NCBI GenBank assembly: GCA_900088475.1
Contig: FLMG01004357.1
Span: 1 to 31,917 of the forward strand
Origin: Hyphochytrium catenoides
Taxonomy: Eukaryota > Sar > Hyphochytriomycetes > Hyphochytriales > Hyphochytriaceae
Length of the DNA stretch: 31,917 nucleotides
Direction: 5' to 3'
Under the pieces are notes generated by a model. It made no database searches. It was not told where the DNA came from and worked only from the letters and a program-made list of their open reading frames with translations. The position numbers were made by a program, and so were the translations under genes. Below, in pieces: positions 31,562 to 31,917 of the stretch; position 1 is the stretch's first letter; every line of letters starts with the position of its first letter.

Positions 31562-31917
31562 CTGCGGGGGCCGCGAAACAAAGAGAGAGAGACAGAGACG
31601 GTGAGACAGACAGTGATAAGTTAAGAGAGACGCCGAGACAGACAAGGACAGAGAGACATAAAGAAGAGAGAGCAGAAGGAGGGGTGGAAACGGAAAGGAG
31701 AAGCTAGAGACAATCAGGGTGAGAGACAGGAACCGACAGAGAAAGAGAGAGCAAAGAGGTGCACTGTCTCCGCAAGATGGGGAGTATAAAGAGGAAGGAT
31801 CAGGGGAACTCAGAAGAGAGACCAATAATCAGAAAGAGAAACCAGTCTCTGGAGAAGAGAAAAAGAGAAAACACGAAGGAGAGCCAGGACTCGCGTAGGG
31901 TGGACAAACAGAGAGAA
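31562..31917. other. Right edge, probably intron of the AGC kinase gene
   Basis: Purine-rich on the plus strand, hence pyrimidine-rich on the kinase sense strand, with degenerate GAGACAGAGA units throughout. I could not find the preceding kinase exon (helix E region, N-lobe) here. The minus-strand frame at 31511-31825 is real only for its last 47 bases. Confidence 0.6.

Noticed and set aside
1-31917. Functional gene cluster for membrane traffic, autophagy and ubiquitin
   Set aside because: The genes are on alternating strands with separate promoters, and eukaryotic neighbours often share broad themes by chance; nothing in the sequence shows co-regulation.

Overview
This is a nuclear segment from an intron-rich unicellular eukaryote. 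Every gene I can assemble is interrupted by short GT-AG introns, mostly about 55 to 470 bases, with pyrimidine-rich acceptors. There are no prokaryotic-style operons, no RNA genes I can support and no mobile elements. (GA)n/(CT)n microsatellites are common and two runs of N mark assembly gaps. The gene set includes a selenocysteine elongation factor, which land plants and most fungi lack, together with a plant-type PI4K-gamma-like kinase, a plant-like ATG11 scaffold and a PKA/PKG-type kinase. That mix suggests a protist or alga (for example in the stramenopile/alveolate range), but I cannot name the lineage from the sequence.

Layout, left to right. 1-1527: no supported gene, with GA microsatellites. 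1528-7844 (+): a 20-exon BAR-PH-ArfGAP-ankyrin protein of the ACAP type. 8391-10308 (-): ZPR1, 3 exons. 10309-12079: a long divergent spacer. 12080 to about 13282 (+): a PI4K-gamma-like kinase with two unresolved bases near its 3' end. 13516-13913 (+): a doubtful small membrane ORF. 14114-16850 (+): eEFSec, 5 exons, with an apparently duplicated domain IV. 17087-23693 (-): ATG11/FIP200-type autophagy scaffold, 19 exons, running from a ubiquitin-like N-terminus to a claw-like C-terminus. 23694-24968: divergent spacer with an AT-rich block holding two abutting palindromes. 24969-29142 (+): OTU deubiquitinase, 13 exons, with two tandem Tudor-like modules and a C-terminal array of ubiquitin-interacting motifs. 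29715-31561 (-): the 3' half of an AGC (PKA/PKG-like) kinase whose 5' end lies beyond the window.

Most neighbouring genes point toward or away from each other (ACAP>  <ZPR1   PI4K> eEFSec>  <ATG11   OTU>  <kinase), so pairs share divergent promoter spacers or convergent 3' spacers. Several genes act in related areas: Arf/phosphoinositide membrane traffic (ACAP-like, PI4K-like), autophagy (ATG11) and ubiquitin signalling (OTU-UIM). I treat that as coincidence and not as a cluster.

Exon models were built by hand from reading frame, splice-site phase and family similarity. Internal phases agree throughout for the ACAP-like, ZPR1, eEFSec, ATG11, OTU and kinase models. Residue numbers are my own counts on these models.
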